Positions 16,331-16,941 of a stretch of DNA of 16,941 nt are shown one piece after another. The translations under genes were made by a program, and so were the position numbers. Position 1 is the stretch's first letter, and each line of letters starts with the position of its first letter. Origin of the DNA: Asparagopsis taxiformis (taxonomy: Eukaryota > Rhodophyta > Florideophyceae > Bonnemaisoniales > Bonnemaisoniaceae). The notes below the pieces were generated by a model. It was not told where the DNA came from and did no database searches. It saw nothing but the letters and a program-made list of their open reading frames with translations. The DNA lies in NCBI GenBank assembly GCA_030407315.1, contig JALQPE010002213.1, positions 1-16,941 on the forward strand. The letters are read 5' to 3'.

Positions 16331-16422
16331 TCAAGATGAATTTTTGACCCGCTGTGAGGGTTCTCTTCTTGGGAGCTTCTGTCGTCTTCATCCGCATGAT
16401 TCCGAGTTGCCCTGTCTTCGGC

Positions 16423-16941
16423 CTACGATCTTTCTTGACCGGATGGGAACAACTGTCTTGTGGCGAACATTGACAGGTGCGGTTGACTTTGCCTGGCAGA
16501 CCGGCGCGGAGCATTGGGGATTACTTCTTCTTCGAATCCCAACCGCCTGATGAAACCAAACGAAACATTGTCGGGAATCGGGTACGACGCATTCCTGAAA
16601 TACTTGTGATACCTCGTTGTCGTGTGTGACACAACTCTGTCGACATGCCCTGCCCCGGCATGTTGTACATAGCCGTGACCGATGAAGACTGAACGTGGCG
16701 GAACGATTACCTTCTTCAGCTTCATCGTCTTGGCGTACATATCTAATTCCAGCGCTTTGGAAAAGACGTACTTGTGGGACCCTGGACACACCCAGATAGG
16801 GAATGGGTCATCTCCGTTGGCAATAACAAAGTAACCCGGAAGTTGATCTTTGCGGTCGCGAGGAGGAACAGGGAAACATTGTGTGGGACCTGCCGAGGAC
16901 ACCCCTTTCCCGTTATCAAAAACCGTCCCCAGAATGCCGGC
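16423..16941 (-). CDS. PhyH/2OG-Fe(II) dioxygenase-like protein, 3' part only
   Basis: The frame is open from the right window edge to TAG at 16423-16425 (172 codons visible), with no start codon in view, so the gene begins outside. Order of motifs: FPVPPRDRKD, PGYFVIAN, PIWVCPGSHKYV, then VIVPPRSVFIGHGYVQHAGAG and RYHKYF. The sequence PGSH, a later His in QHAGAG (16660-16662) and an Arg shortly after resemble the C-terminal half of phytanoyl-CoA dioxygenase-like (PhyH) folds, where the His binds iron and the Arg binds 2-oxoglutarate. The proximal HxD pair is not seen and may lie beyond the edge. The C-terminus is basic and Ser-rich. The substrate is unknown. Neighbouring repeats raise the possibility that it belongs to a mobile element, but no element ends were found. 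Confidence 0.5.
   Translation of the reverse strand, partial: AGILGTVFDNGKGVSSAGPTQCFPVPPRDRKDQLPGYFVIANGDDPFPIWVCPGSHKYVFSKALELDMYAKTMKLKKVIVPPRSVFIGHGYVQHAGAGHVDRVVSHTTTRYHKYFRNASYPIPDNVSFGFIRRLGFEEEVIPNAPRRSARQSQPHLSMFATRQLFPSGQERS

Noticed and set aside
16278..16514. A 78-codon minus-strand open frame overlapping the dioxygenase-like gene
   Set aside because: It overlaps the end of a frame with clear motifs, is itself basic and motif-free, and is best explained as a shadow frame.

Overview
This is a repeat-dominated stretch of a eukaryotic genome with no bacterial features (no operons, Shine-Dalgarno-led genes, tRNA or rRNA seen). The retroelement types (a Ty1/copia element with a GAP-type protease and HHCC integrase, and CpG-rich Ty3/gypsy elements with a CCHC Gag) together with GGACGTCC-rich dispersed repeats fit a fungus best, but I cannot name the species and another microbial eukaryote is possible. 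Nearly all recognisable coding sequence is on the minus strand.

Layout, left to right. (1) 1-4935: Ty3/gypsy copy A, minus strand, cut by the left window edge inside reverse transcriptase; it shows pol (protease, linker, RT start), gag, a leader and a 5' LTR. (2) 4936-9223: Ty3/gypsy copy B, a near-identical relative of copy A, with 5' LTR, leader, gag and the first part of pol; its pol stops exactly where the LTR of copy A begins. (3) 9224 to about 13.3-13.8 kb: a degenerate Ty1/copia element, minus strand, in the order Gag, CCHC, protease, integrase, RT, RNase H; its RNase H stops exactly where the LTR of copy B begins. The simplest reading is a nest: copia first, gypsy B inserted in copia RNase H, gypsy A inserted in gypsy B pol. 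The missing halves should lie left of the window. (4) About 13.8-16.1 kb: non-coding repeats, namely GGACGTCC/CTAGTATTACTAG motifs, a strongly C-rich, G-poor block (about 14.13-15.1 kb), a near-perfect 28-nt foldback, two dispersed 72-bp repeats and a short tandem duplication. (5) 16423-16941: the 3' end of a gene of PhyH/2OG-Fe(II) dioxygenase-like appearance, minus strand, running off the right edge.

None of the retroelement genes is intact. Both gypsy copies carry small frameshifts at different places, copy A also has a 46-bp double-foldback insertion in gag, and both carry Cys for Gly in the protease DTG motif. The copia element has two in-frame stops, several frameshifts, and substitutions of the first catalytic Asp in both protease and integrase. 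The clearest functional signal is a canonical -1 ribosomal frameshift site in gypsy copy A (heptamer GGGAAAC, then a 10-bp stem) that joins gag to pol; in copy B the heptamer is changed by one base. I do not see a new defence or metabolic system; the interest lies in the nesting, the frameshift signal, the foldback mutation and the unexplained repeats at 13.8-16.1 kb.
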